From Helicostylum pulchrum (Eukaryota > Mucoromycota > Mucoromycetes > Mucorales > Mucoraceae), in NCBI GenBank assembly GCA_025677825.1, contig JAIXMO010000034.1, forward strand, positions 1 to 64,000: a stretch of DNA of 64,000 nt, read 5' to 3'. Position numbers and translations under genes: made by a program. Under the pieces are notes generated by a model. That model was not told the origin of the DNA, ran no database searches, and saw nothing but the letters and a program-made list of their open reading frames with translations. Of this stretch, positions 22,295 through 34,100 are shown piece by piece; the first letter of the stretch is position 1, and each line of letters begins with the position of its first letter.

Positions 22295-23978
22295 ATGTCT
22301 CAATTTATCGTAGAAACTGATACTCCTAACGGTTACAAGCTTAAGCGTAAGTACTCTTTTAGTTCTTTTTGACGCGTAAAATATTGCATACTGACTATTT
22401 TTCATATAGTTCAAACTGGTCTTTTCATTAACAATGAATTTGTTGCTGGTAACGATTCTATTGAAACCATCAACCCTGCTACTGGAAAGATTATTGCTAC
22501 TGTTCAAGCCGGTATGTATACATAAAAATAACTAGGACTATAGGTATTCATCTGATCTAATTAACTTTTAATTTTAAATAGCTGATAAGGAGGATGTTCA
22601 CAAAGCCGTCAAAGCCGCTGAAGCTGCCTTCAACGGTCCTTGGGGTAAGATGAACGCTCTTGACCGTGCTGCTCTTATGTTCAAGCTTGCTGATCTCATT
22701 GATCGTGATAACGAGGAACTTTCTCAAATTGAAACTCTCGATAACGGTAAGGGTATTACTTTTGCTCGTCTTTTTGATGTCAAGCAAATTGCTATTTCTC
22801 TTCGTTACTTTGCCGGTTATGCCGATAAGGTTCACGGTAAGGTTATTGACACTGAAGGTGCTCTTTCCTATACTCGTCATGAACCCATTGGTGTTTGCGG
22901 TGCCATTATCCCTTGGAACTTCCCCTTGATGATGTTGGGTTGGAAGCTTGGTCCCGCTCTTGCAACCGGTAACACTTGTGTTGTCAAGACTTCTGAATTG
23001 ACTCCCCTTTCTGCTTACAAGGTTTGTCAACTTGTCATTGAAGCTGGTTTCCCTCCTGGTGTTATTAACATTATTACTGGTTACGGTGCCGTTGCTGGTG
23101 ATGCTTTAGCTCGTCATATGGATTGTCACAAGATTGCTTTCACTGGTAGTACCGCTGTTGGTCGTCTTATTATGAAGGCTGCTGCTGAAAGTAACCTCAA
23201 GAAGGTTACTCTTGAATTAGGTGGTAAGTCCCCCAACATTATCTTTGATGATTGTGACCTTGATCAAGCTGTCCGTTGGGCACATAAGGGTATTTTCTTC
23301 AACCATGGTCAAACTTGTTGTGCTGGTAGTCGTATCTACGTTCAATCCACTATTCATGATGAGTTCCTCAAGAAATTCAAGGAATACACAAGCCAAACCA
23401 AGTTGGGTAATCCTCATGATGATGATACTTTCCAAGGTCCTCAAGTTTCTCAAACACAATTCGATCGTATTATGGGATTCATTGATACCGGTAAAAAGGA
23501 AGGTGCTACATGTTTCATGGGTGGTGAACGTTGGGGTGATGAAGGTTATTATATTGAACCTACCGTCTTCACAAATGTTAAGGAAGATATGTCAATTGTA
23601 AAGGATGAGATTTTCGGTCCTGTCGTTACTGTTTCCAAGTTTGATGGTGTTGAGGATGTTCTTAATATGGCTCTCGATACCGAATATGGTCTCGCCGCTG
23701 CCGTTTTCACCAAGGATACTGCTCGTGCTCTCGATGTTTCTAACCGTCTTAAGGCTGGTACCGTTTGGGTTAACTGTTTCAACGAATTGGATTATAACAC
23801 ACCTTTCGGTGGTTTCCGTCAAAGTGGTATTGGCCGTGAGAACGGTGAATATGCTTTGGACAACTATATTCAGGTATGTTTTTAAAAACATTGAGCATTA
23901 TTTTTGTGCGTGAGAAACTAATTTTTTTTTTTGTAATAGGTCAAGACTGTAAAGATTAACATTAGTCGTAAACCATAA
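22295..23978 (+). CDS. NAD(P)-dependent aldehyde dehydrogenase
   Basis: Four exons: 22295-22346, 22410-22511, 22582-23873 and 23940-23978. They give about 494 residues, the normal length for cytosolic ALDH1/2-type enzymes. It oxidises aldehydes to carboxylic acids. Visible features: the cofactor-site segment PWNFPLMMLGWKLGPALATGN, GSTAVGRLIMKAA, the catalytic glutamate in VTLELGGKSPN and the nucleophilic cysteine in FNHGQTCCAGSR. Near the end is NTPFGGFRQSGIGRE. No mitochondrial presequence is seen; the protein starts MSQFIVETDTPNGYKLK. Codon use favours CGT, GGT and AAG, as in highly expressed genes. The last exon encodes only twelve residues and the stop. It could serve ethanol/acetaldehyde metabolism, but the substrate cannot be read from sequence. 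Confidence 0.95.
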
Positions 23979-25155
23979 ATAATAATATTCCCATCCACTC
24001 TTTTTATTCCAAGAAAATAACTTTAAAATCTTATTTTTTTGTTTCGTGAGAGGCTTTCTCTTACGAAAAAAAAAACTCTTACTAAATAGCAATAAAGAAA
24101 CACATTTTTTTTAAAAAAAAAACATGTAGTTATGTAGCAGAGAACTTGATAGCTTGTAAATAATGGTCCGGACTATAAAATAGACCGGGAAAAATGATAA
24201 CTAAGACGGGAATAAATAAAACTTGTTGTATGGCACAAAAAGTATGCATATTGTCATACAAACACGATACAGTTTAAGCACAATAAAACAGTATCAGTCA
24301 ACATTCCCACGACAAGATTCCTGCCTGAATCATGTGCCCCAGCAAACACTCATTTTTAGCAATTCAGTTATTATCAAGGGAAAACTCCTTTTTAACCAGC
24401 GTAAATAAAACAATTTTTTTCTTTTTTTTAGTCCCGAGTAAAAGGATTACTAATTTCCCTATCACTTAGTCTAATTACTATAGTAAATAAACGAGTTTTG
24501 GCTGGTCTTTTAGAAACAGCTTTAAAAAAGAAAAATGTCACAGCATGTATCATCTTTTTACTTCTTAAAAGATGTAAACAGAAAAATATACTTTTGCTGC
24601 CAATCGAACCTACTAAACTCTATTAGTTCTTACTAAGGTTTATTTGTTTGTGACACGATATTCTAAAAATTACTTAGCGCCAGGGACCGTATTACTGTAA
24701 AATATTTTCATTGGCTCATTCAAGTCCGTGGTGACTGTCAGAACTAAACAAAATTTATCGAAAAAAAAAGAAAAAAAAAGTATAAAAGGCGAGCAAAAGT
24801 AAACAATTATTTTTTTTCTTTAGTGACCGTACTCTACAGGATCTGTATGCAGTATGTTTCAATTCTACGTTTTCTAAACTAGATACAATCCCAAAGTTAG
24901 TCGATGATTTTTAGTAGCCCTTCTTTTGAGTGAAGTGTGCCGATTATTGCTCTCTGAGCAGTTCTCGTCAGTTGATGATCTCGCCTGTCTTTATTCCAAG
25001 GACATGGCAAGGAAGGAGCTACAAGTCTGATAACTTATTTTTAATAATAATAAAAACGAAAAAAAAAATATTGTGGCTTTTTTCTAGTTGATTTCATTGA
25101 GACAAGATAAATTTTTTTTTTGTTTCAGTCAATTTGATTGGATTGATATATTTAT
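23979..25155. other. Intergenic between convergent ALDH and P450 genes
   Basis: AT-rich, with a T8A10-type palindromic tract near 24104-24122. No gene recognised. Confidence 0.5.
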
Positions 25156-27176
25156 TTAGTATCTCTTTTTAAAATCAACTCGAATATCTACTGGCTTAAT
25201 GCTACCATAACCCCCAGCAATACAGCCATCTCTATGAATAGTATCTTGAGGCAATTCCCATTCGAATTTGCGTACTATTTAGAATATACAGTTAGAATCA
25301 TATTAATATATAAATCAAATCACTTACATAACATGGAAAGGAAAACTTTTTGTTCTGCGTAACTAAAGTTTATTCCGGGGCATTGATGAGACCCATAACC
25401 AAATGGTGTCCACTTCAATCCATCTTTGGTTGATGTAGCATCAGTTTGATTCAAATATCTTTCGGGATTAAATTCCAGGGCATTGTCCCAGTTATTTTCA
25501 CTCATATGGGTTCCTACGATATCCACATCAATATGTGTTCCTTGTGGGATAATATAATCACCGAGTACAACATCCCTAGTAGTAGTCCTTAACACTGTAT
25601 TACTAAGAGGACTATTTAACCTTAAAGTCTATTTTCGATATAATTAGTTTTTTTTTCTTTTTTGACTTATATTATTATTTTTACCTCTTTGATAACAGCA
25701 TCAATATAAGTCATTTGTTTGATATCTTCTTTGCCAGGCAAGACATCGCTCAATTCATCACCTAAAATAGAACATGCTTCAGCTCTTGCTTTTTCTTGAA
25801 TTTCCTTGTTACGACCCAATTGAGCAATTGCAAACGCAAGAGCAGTAGAGGTTGTATCATGTCCAGCGAAAAAGAAACCTACAACATTTCTCTAAAAGAG
25901 ATAGAGTTAGTTTTACAATATATATTTGAAATTTGAAGTGCTACTTACTCTTAATTCTAAATCAGAAAGCTTGCCTTCTCCTTGCATTTCAGCTTCCAAC
26001 ATAAGTGTCAAGAAATCTTTCTCAGCATCAGGAACACTTTCATAGTCAGGAGAATTGAATCTTTCTGTTACAGTTACACGTTTATCAGCGACCATGCCAT
26101 CAATCATTGCTAAAAGTTTATCTAACTGATTATGAGCTTCTACACGACCAGGGAACATCCATTTTAATTGATCGTCAAATACTTGAAACAATAAAAAGAA
26201 AAGATCGGTCATTCTTGATCTGATTTTATCATAACCATCAAGCCACTCGTTATCAAGCTTTGTAACAGTCTCGAAATCAAAATCTAGAATTAATTCGTTT
26301 GAGTACATTATTTTTTAATTTACTTCTAGTAACTAGTATTTTACCAAAACCGGCTAACCCAATGGCATCTAAAGTCATTCTCTCACAGAATCCAGAACAT
26401 TCAAGGTTCTCTAATCCCATTTTTTCCATCATACCAAATGTCTTTTGAGTCAATCGAGAGAAAATATTGACAGGGAGGGCATTATGGAATGCTGGATTGG
26501 TAATCTAATATATCACAATAAGGTTAAAAAATATAACTTGACCCTGGCTCTTTTAAGAAATCATTTTACCTTTCTATGGCGTTTCCATTCTTCACCTTCA
26601 ACAGTACCAACGTTTTTACCGCCAAGAAATTTACAGATCAAACTTCCGCCGGAACCAAAAATGTCTTCATCTTTGGGGGTTAACTCTGTATATATAATGT
26701 AAGCCGTTTATTTTTTACAGGTATTTTTTTTTATAATAATATAATATTACCCATATCAGCCAATAAAAGTTTACTATGCTTAGGATTTGTTGATCTAAGC
26801 TGCCATCCAACATGACTAGGTTCCTATTAATTATAATGTAAGTACATGACACAAACAATTACTATACTTTACTTACCAAGTACAACCCTTCAGCCTTATC
26901 CAATAATGGAATAATAAGTCTCTTCTTTCGTTCATAAATACCTTCGCCCTTCATAATAGACTTGAGTAGATCGATATAAGTAATACGGGGTAAATTACGA
27001 AGGTTCTTGGAAGGTACTGTGAGCTTTCGGTAGAAATAACAAGCCAATGTGGTTACAGAGATTGCAGCAGTTATAGAGCAAACGGTCTTCTTGTTATTTT
27101 CGAGGTACGGAATGTAAACTTCAGTAAAATCACTAAGTTGGATCCTGTTCATAATGTTCTCCTTGATGTTTTCCAT
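25156..27176 (-). CDS. Cytochrome P450 monooxygenase
   Basis: Eight exons: 27176-26877, 26823-26751, 26685-26570, 26504-26345, 26283-25949, 25891-25685, 25628-25328 and 25274-25156. They give about 536 residues. An N-terminal membrane anchor lies at about residues 30-50, so it is probably an ER enzyme. The I-helix oxygen-activation motif AGHDTTS is at about 337-343, the K-helix ETLR at about 397-400, a PERY motif follows, and the heme-ligand loop FGYGSHQCPG places the axial cysteine near residue 481. All eight joins keep phase. CYP family and substrate are not assignable by eye; fatty-acid/alkane, xenobiotic or secondary-metabolite hydroxylation are all possible. It would need an NADPH-P450 reductase, not seen in this window. 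Confidence 0.93.
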
Positions 27177-28113
27177 AATATATTAATGTAAGTAATTGTA
27201 ATAAAGAGAGAAAAAAAAAGGACTAAAATAGAATGTATATTTATATGTTTTATGTATTTTTCAATATCTGGAGTTTCCTTGATGTATGACTCAAATTAAT
27301 TTATACGAAAATCCCCGCGTAACAGTTTATGACTGATCTACGAAAATAAAGGGTCTTTTTTTGACAGCCAGTTTATTCACATGTATTTATGCTTGACACT
27401 AATAGTGTAACGGGATCAATTGATTATTTTCACACAGTGTAGATATAACTCGTAGATATATCTTTTATATGTATATATTATACGTACCTTTAATTTAATC
27501 TTTTTTTTTTACTCTTATAACAAGTACAATAATTCTAACTCGAGATCAGATCTACTATGTATAAACCACGGATACGTTTATTTTTATTTTTCTATCGCTT
27601 CTCAATTGCTTTTCCAACATTTGTTAAAAAATTCAACTCGGAAAGGGTGCCGGAAAAGTGTAGTGTTTGTAGCAAATCACAGTTTAAAAGAATTGCATGA
27701 AATATGTGAGTTTAATAATATATGAAAAGTGTAACCCATGTTTTTGTTTCTAAATATCAGTTAGAATTACAGTGTCTGAGAGACCCAAGTATTCGTCTAT
27801 TCAGTGATAACTTTTTTATATAGTTATTTAGCCGTCCAAGCCTTTCAAAAGAGTCAAGATAATTTTACATGGCTTGTACAACTAATAAGAGAATGTAATG
27901 TTTTGGTTGATACCAACTATACTATGTACACAGACATTATTTATCTCAGGTCACATATATAAGCACATAAATATTTACCATGCGAAAAGTTGACTCAAAA
28001 TATTCGTATTGACCACTTCTCTTTGCGCGATAGCCCGGTTTGCTAACTACGGCCCTTGTACCTGAGTTCAGTTAAACAAGACGTTATAAAACGTAAAAAA
28101 CCACGTAAGTATA
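27177..28113. other. Intergenic, nothing recognised
   Basis: Upstream region of the P450 gene, with an AT-rich TATATGTATATATTATA patch near 27466-27482. No gene recognised. Confidence 0.5.
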
Positions 28114-29242
28114 CAGTAGCGGCTCTGTTTAGGGGTGACCTGATTTAAGGGTGGAATCCAACTTCATAAAACTACTAAATATATAAATGTGATAATAAAA
28201 AAAAAACGTTTTATTTAATTTATATAAAATCGTCTCGTCTTCAAAAGTGTACTATCAAATCGATGTTATTAAAACAAAGGGATAATAATCGAAGTAATAG
28301 AGAGAGAATGAACCTTTCAAAGTAATTAAAGTATAAAGACGGCCAATTTATACTTGAATGCAGCGCGTATCAACAGTGCATCTTTAGAAATTTAACTGGG
28401 AGAAGTAATTAAATACAGATGATTTCAAAGGGATGAAGTGTAAGCCAAATAAATGGAACACAAAGATTCTTTTTAGTCCTTTGTATCATAGCAAGCAGTT
28501 TTTAAATATGTTATTATGTGGTATTCTAATAGGTAGCTTCGTACTATTTTAATTAATATCAATAAATGTTTGAGCTCTTGCAGAAAGTGATACGCGGAAT
28601 ATTTTTTTGTACAGTAACTTGGGTAAGTTCAAAAACCATTTAAAGTGTTATAATACTTCATTGTTCATCTATTATCATCTTAAAAATGCGTCTTTTTAAG
28701 TAAATGTTTAATCGCGAAGCTCTGAAAATGGTTACACGATGTTACACTAAAAAAGTGTATTTTCTTACCCAAAAAAAAAAACGTCGAAAACAGCGATTAC
28801 TCTTTCAGTTTTTGCATTAAAACTATGATTTAAAATGGATTAAATGCACCAGAAAGAGTTATTTATTATCCATGTTTTTTTTTACAAAAAGAGGAAAAGC
28901 AGATCTGGAGTAATTATAAAATAACTGCGAAAATACAAAAGGGGTTGACCCCCAAAAATGAAAATCGAAAAAAAAAGTTTGTTTTTTATTTCTTTTATCA
29001 AAGATATAGCTAAAATAACAATTTTTATTAAAAAACTTGGGTCCAAAAAGCGTTTCCTGCTTCTTTAAAAAATAAAAACCAATATTTATTATAACTACTA
29101 ATTTTAGCAGTGATTTCGTATGTGAGCGATTATTTAAACAGGTATCTCAGTGAGCTTTTTTCTTTTTAGAAGTAGTTATCCACGGTTCGATAATGGTGGA
29201 TTTCTTCCACATTTCGGCCACCATTAAATAGAGCCGCTATTG
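28114..29242 (-). mobile_element. Non-autonomous DNA element, copy 2 (1.13 kb)
   Basis: Ends are CAGTAGCGGCTCTGTTTAGG on the left and the inverted form ending GAGCCGCTATTG on the right, flanked by TA at 28112-28113 and 29243-29244. It is a reverse-oriented, well-matched copy of 6334-7560, including the internal segments AAAGCTCACTGAGATACC and GGGTCAACCCC. The terminal repeats are better preserved than in copy 1, and it lacks the approximately 60-bp block near one end that copies 1 and 3 share. No coding capacity. Confidence 0.82.
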
Positions 29243-29244
29243 TA

Positions 29245-29564
29245 TTATACTTTAACTGATGGTTTTTATACAATACACACATAATATACGATATGATGGT
29301 ATACTTGAGCTAAGGGCTGCCCTTGATAAGCGCCGTGAAATATTTCTCTATTGTTTCCCTGCTATATAGAGGTTTTTCTCATACTGAAATAAAACATGCA
29401 ACAAGCTTAATAAAAAACCACCAGGGCGGAACAGCTCAGAATCCTTGAAATGGGGAAGGATAAACCCAGCATATATGAGATTTCATTGGTCAAGTAAAAT
29501 AAAATTTCCCACTGCGTAGCAAAATTTCATATTTTCCTTTTTGTTCATCCCAAATAATAATAAA
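29245..29564. other. Upstream region of elongin-B-like gene
   Basis: Spacer between the DNA element and the start codon at 29565. No clear TATA box. Confidence 0.4.
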
Positions 29565-30045
29565 ATGGTATGAATGAGTTATAGGAACATTTGAAGTTTA
29601 ATATATCTGTACTAATATACGCGTAAAACTCAACAGCAACAAAAACCTATATATATTAGAGCAAAGAGAGAAAAGACTACAGTATTTTTATGCATTGAAT
29701 CAAGTAGCTCAATGGAACAAGTAAAAACTAAATTATGTCAAGCACTTGATAATAAAAAAACAAGTAAAGATATTAGAATATTAGCTGACGGTAGAAGAGA
29801 AGGAGAGTATATTAATGTAGAAGACGTTAAATCGTTACAAAACAATGACTTGGTTTATTTCGTATATCTTCAAGAAAACGGTACTAAAAAAATTGCTAAT
29901 GCGTACGTAATATGTAATAATCTTTCTGTATGATATAGGCCAATGGGAGACAATGAATATTATCGAGCCAGAGTCTGCAGACGAAGAAGAAGAAGAAGAA
30001 GAGGTTCAAGTGACCAAAAAAGAAAAGGGAAAAGGCAGAGCCTAA
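29565..30045 (+). CDS. Elongin-B-like ubiquitin-fold protein
   Basis: Three exons: 29565-29567 (only the ATG), 29637-29880 and 29939-30045, giving about 117 residues, close to the 118 of human elongin B. The fold starts KPIYIRAKREKTTVFL, comparable to the KTTIF strand of elongin B, followed by a helix (SMEQVKTKLCQALDNK), DIRILADGRR, and LVYFVYLQENGQWETMNI. The C-terminus is acidic then basic (EEEEEEE...KKEKGKGRA). Elongin B-type proteins pair with elongin C in cullin-RING ubiquitin ligases and in transcription elongation complexes. The first intron (GTATGA to CAACAG, with ACTAAT branch-like site) directly follows the ATG; it was inferred because the UBL strand is open upstream of the internal Met at 29712 but meets a stop near 29613. 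Family assignment is tentative. Confidence 0.6.
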
Positions 30046-30156
30046 ATATTGGTTGTCACAAATATAGAGCAAAGATTAGGCACTAAATAAAAATTCCCCC
30101 CAAATTTTCTTTTCTTCTTCTTTTTATTTTTTATTTTCTTTTTGTAATTATTATCT

Positions 30157-30401
30157 ATGGATAACTTGAGTAAATACCTATCCAAGAAAGTCTACCAATA
30201 CGAACTACAAACTGCACTTTATATGTTAGAACCTTGGGAGAAAATCGTGTTTAGTAAGTTATTAAAATCAACCAAATGAATACAATAAGAAATTCTTATA
30301 AACAAACAATAGATTCTCTTGCATTATGTCTTCTAATTTTCTCAATCGCAACTGTATATCACTTTACACCATATGTAATTAATAACCCCATGGAAATATA
30401 A
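30157..30401 (+). CDS. Serine palmitoyltransferase small subunit
   Basis: Two exons, 30157-30253 and 30313-30401, give 61 residues. The segment YQYELQTALYMLEPWEKIVFNS, split by the intron after VF, is nearly identical to the diagnostic region of the ssSPT (SPTSSA/B) family. It precedes one hydrophobic membrane helix (SLALCLLIFSIATVYHFTPYV). ssSPT proteins bind and activate the Lcb1/Lcb2 heterodimer in the ER, which condenses serine with acyl-CoA in the first step of sphingolipid synthesis, and influence chain length. The intron has a canonical GTAAGT donor. It lies only 112 bp downstream of the elongin-B-like gene on the same strand. Too short to appear as a long ORF. Confidence 0.9.
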
Positions 30402-31108
30402 CTACATTCTCATCTATAATATCCTCTTAATTCTACATATACACATCATTGTACAAATAAAATTATCCCTGTAAAAATTTTGTATTTTATAGCTGCGTCT
30501 TAAAATTATACAAAAATGCTATATACACAGGTTACCAAAACGTATATTTATAGAAGATCTGTCTCTTACAAAGCCGAGCCTCATACACAACAGCTTATAT
30601 ACGCTTCTAAAAGTAGACTACGAAACCTTGGCGTTATCATTAGAACATACCCCTTCTTTTACCATCCACTCAAGCTTACACTTCGATGTTATCTGTAACA
30701 TTGATAAGGCTCAGTTCCAAAAATAGCACTTCGAATTCTGGGCAATTACACAAAAAAAAAAAACCACTAAATAGTAGTTACCGAGAAAATAACAATCTGC
30801 TGAAGAGATAAAAACAGCTTGAATCGAGCTTTTTTCCTTTCCGAAATAATAATAATTACAAACTAAAACATAAAATCGCATTATATAAAAGTAAGGTTAT
30901 TTACTAGTTTATTATTTGTAGTTTAGCGGCTTGGTTACATCCGATTGTATCTGAAAAATACAAACAATAAACAAGGTGTGTTGCTTACTTTTACTACAGT
31001 TAAAACCTGCAAATATCTTTGAAATAGCGAAATTTATTACAGAAGTAACACCTTTATTTTTATTATTTTACATGACTATTCCGGCTTATATATTTATTGT
31101 TTTAGCAT
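30402..31108. other. Intergenic between convergent ssSPT and LTN1 genes
   Basis: AT-rich spacer. The 60-codon ORF at 30516-30698 has no motifs. Confidence 0.5.
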
Positions 31109-34100
31109 CTAGAAAACAGTTCTACATAAAGGACAACTAGCTGAATTGGATGATCGGAACCACTAAATAAATAAATCAGTAAACTAGCTCTTTTTTTTTT
31201 CTTAAAAAAACACAAAATTTCTTACCTTGTACAAACAACTAGAATGGAATTTGTTTTTACAAGTTCTACATTGTTTTGTGGGTATAGATCTATCTTGAAC
31301 ACTAATAATAGAGTAACAAATAGTACAATCTTCAACACCGCTAAAGTGAAGGTTGACATTACGTTTGAACACTGTCAAGGCATCAACAATATTACCATTC
31401 TATCAAAAAAATATAGATGAAACGTTAGTTTAATATAATTAATCATGTATAAATGATCTGTACCTGAGAACCAATAACAGCAGCTACGGCAAACATCCAA
31501 CCACGCCATTGCTTATCATTTACACCGACCTTTTGAACACCCTCAACATCAATTTGACGTAACGGGAAGTTACTCGGTAATTTAATAGCGATTTGCATGT
31601 TCTGTTCATCGACTCTATAAGTGGCTGTTACTTCACTTGCAGCTCTCAAAGTTTTAACTGTAAACTCATTTTCATCATTCTCTTCTAATTGTGTCTTGAT
31701 ATCCACACGATTAACCAAATCCATTTCATTACTAATCAACAGTTGACTAAAGTGTTTCTCGGTATATGTTTCAACAGCAATTGTCAATTGACGTTGCTTA
31801 CAATCAATCCACCAGAGTCTAATAAGCGAAGGAATATGAGTCAATGCGCGATAATAAAGATGAGATGCCAAGATAAGATAACTCATCTCGGCTGTAGAAT
31901 CAAATCCTTCAGTGTCGTATTCTACAATTGACCAGGGAGATAAATCAAATGGTTTACTTCCTTGATGTCCTTGTCCGACACTCAAAACTTTACAAAGAAC
32001 TGGCATCAAATGGGATACTGCCTCTTGTTCTTTTAATTGTCTAGTATATTCTTGCTTCAATTTAAATGTGATATCGGTGAAATGATCAAACATCAACATC
32101 CAAGTTAAAAGATAGCCGAGAATTTCGTGCAATGCTTGATCTTCAAGGCCGGTAGATTGCCAGTTGGATAAATCAGGAGGATTTAAAAGTACAGAGAAAA
32201 TATCATTTTCAATATCTGCTTCAGTTTTTTCTTCACCGGTTTCGGTAAACTCAAGTTTGACAGATAAATCTTGAACTCTATGAGCAACATATTTTTGTAA
32301 AAGAAGGTATGCTCGTTTCTGAAGTACTTCGTTTGGTGTATGAATTAAAGCGTTCAAGTTAGTGAAACAGTCAGAATCAATTAAAGTTTTTTCAGGAATA
32401 TGTTCTAATAACTCGGACAACATGGTTTGATAAACCAATCTTGATTTACTGTATCCAATGAAATGAGTATCATCCTTCTTTTGTTGCAAGTATTCTTCTT
32501 CCTTGGCCATTAATTGTAAAAGAGATTTGCTCATAATGGGTAAATGATCCTTGACAGTATCACGAAGTTCCTCGTTATCATCTGATAACACATACAACGT
32601 ATTGAATAAATCTAACGCATTATACACAACAAGTAATTCCTCTGGTTGACTAGTATCTGCACAAGCGACCCATTCAAAGCAGCACTGCAAAAAGAACTCC
32701 CAATGACTTCCTGAGACATCTTGAATAGACTCGGCCAAGTGTTTCAATAACTGAGCAAGTTGAGCTTGTACTCTAGATTTCTGTTGGTCGCTACTAAAGT
32801 CATCATCATCATCGTTTTGCAACATGGGGCGAATACCTTGAATTAAATACATAATTCTTTGACGAGGGATATCGAACGAGCCGTACTTTAAAGAAGAAGC
32901 GTTTAAAAGAGCCAAAAGACTATAGTTATTTTTCTTTTTCAAATCCTCGTCATCTAAATCGTAATCGAACTTTTCCATTTTAGAAACACCAGATAGCTTA
33001 CTAGCCAAATCACTTTGATAGTGCTTGTACTCATCAGTGCTACTTAAGGTGCTCTTGAACGAAGTTAAAATAGCAACCTTGATCAATAAGTTCAAATCAG
33101 GAGACTCGGCTTTAATAAGAGGTATCCATTTCTTGATATCTTCGACAGTCCATTCAATAAGAAGTGAAAGCTTTTGAAGAACACGTTGTAAAACATTGGC
33201 TGAAAGAGCTACATTTTCTCCAGCAACAGGAGTCATTAAACGAGCAATAAATTGTAATAAACGATCATTATTTTCCTTGGCTCCTTGCTTGACAGCGTCC
33301 AAGAGTTGTTGGTTCCATTGAGATACATCAGATAAATGTGAGACAAGAGAATTGACAAACCAATCAGTGAATAAAATATCTGTGCTTTGAACAAAGGCAC
33401 GAATACCATCTACAGCCTTACTTTCCCAAATACGAGAAACACCAGGTACAGTTAATCCTTGTTCACAAGCAACGCTAGCCATCATCAATTGACGCATAAC
33501 CCAATCACGAGCAGTATTGTTTAAGAATTGTTTGCGAACATGAGTATCAGATAAATACTCTCCCAAAAACAAGGCAAACCTACCAAACGAACTTAAGCCA
33601 TAAATATCAAATGAAATTGGTATTAATTCACCAGCATCCTCAATAAGAGGTTGGACAGATAAAGCTGCATAAACATCGACAAGTCCAAGCGATAAATATT
33701 CATTGGTGAATTGACCAAGAGAAACAGCAGAAAGACTAATCCAGTCCTTTTCAGTACCTAAAATGGCCGAAATGGCTTCATCACGAGCACTATCTTCAAA
33801 ATAACCAGTAAACAAGAGCTTCTTAACACGATTAACAGAGTCAGAGGGACTGGCAGAGTAACGGATATCAATAATGGATCGCTTTACACGTTCCAATAAA
33901 TCCTTATTATCAACAAGTTTCGTATTCTTGACAATCAAGTCCCAAACAGCACTAGCACGTGTAGAAATTTGAAGAGATAATTCTTCGTTATCCTCAGCCT
34001 TGGCTTGTTCTTCTACTTCGTGCTGAGTCTTTGCAGTGACAAACATGGCATCAAACACTTCACAGATAATGTTTTTGGTCATTTGAACCAATTGGTCTGT

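Noticed and set aside
23221..23601. ORFs in other frames of the ALDH exon
   Set aside because: They overlap the conserved catalytic region of ALDH and have no motifs of their own.
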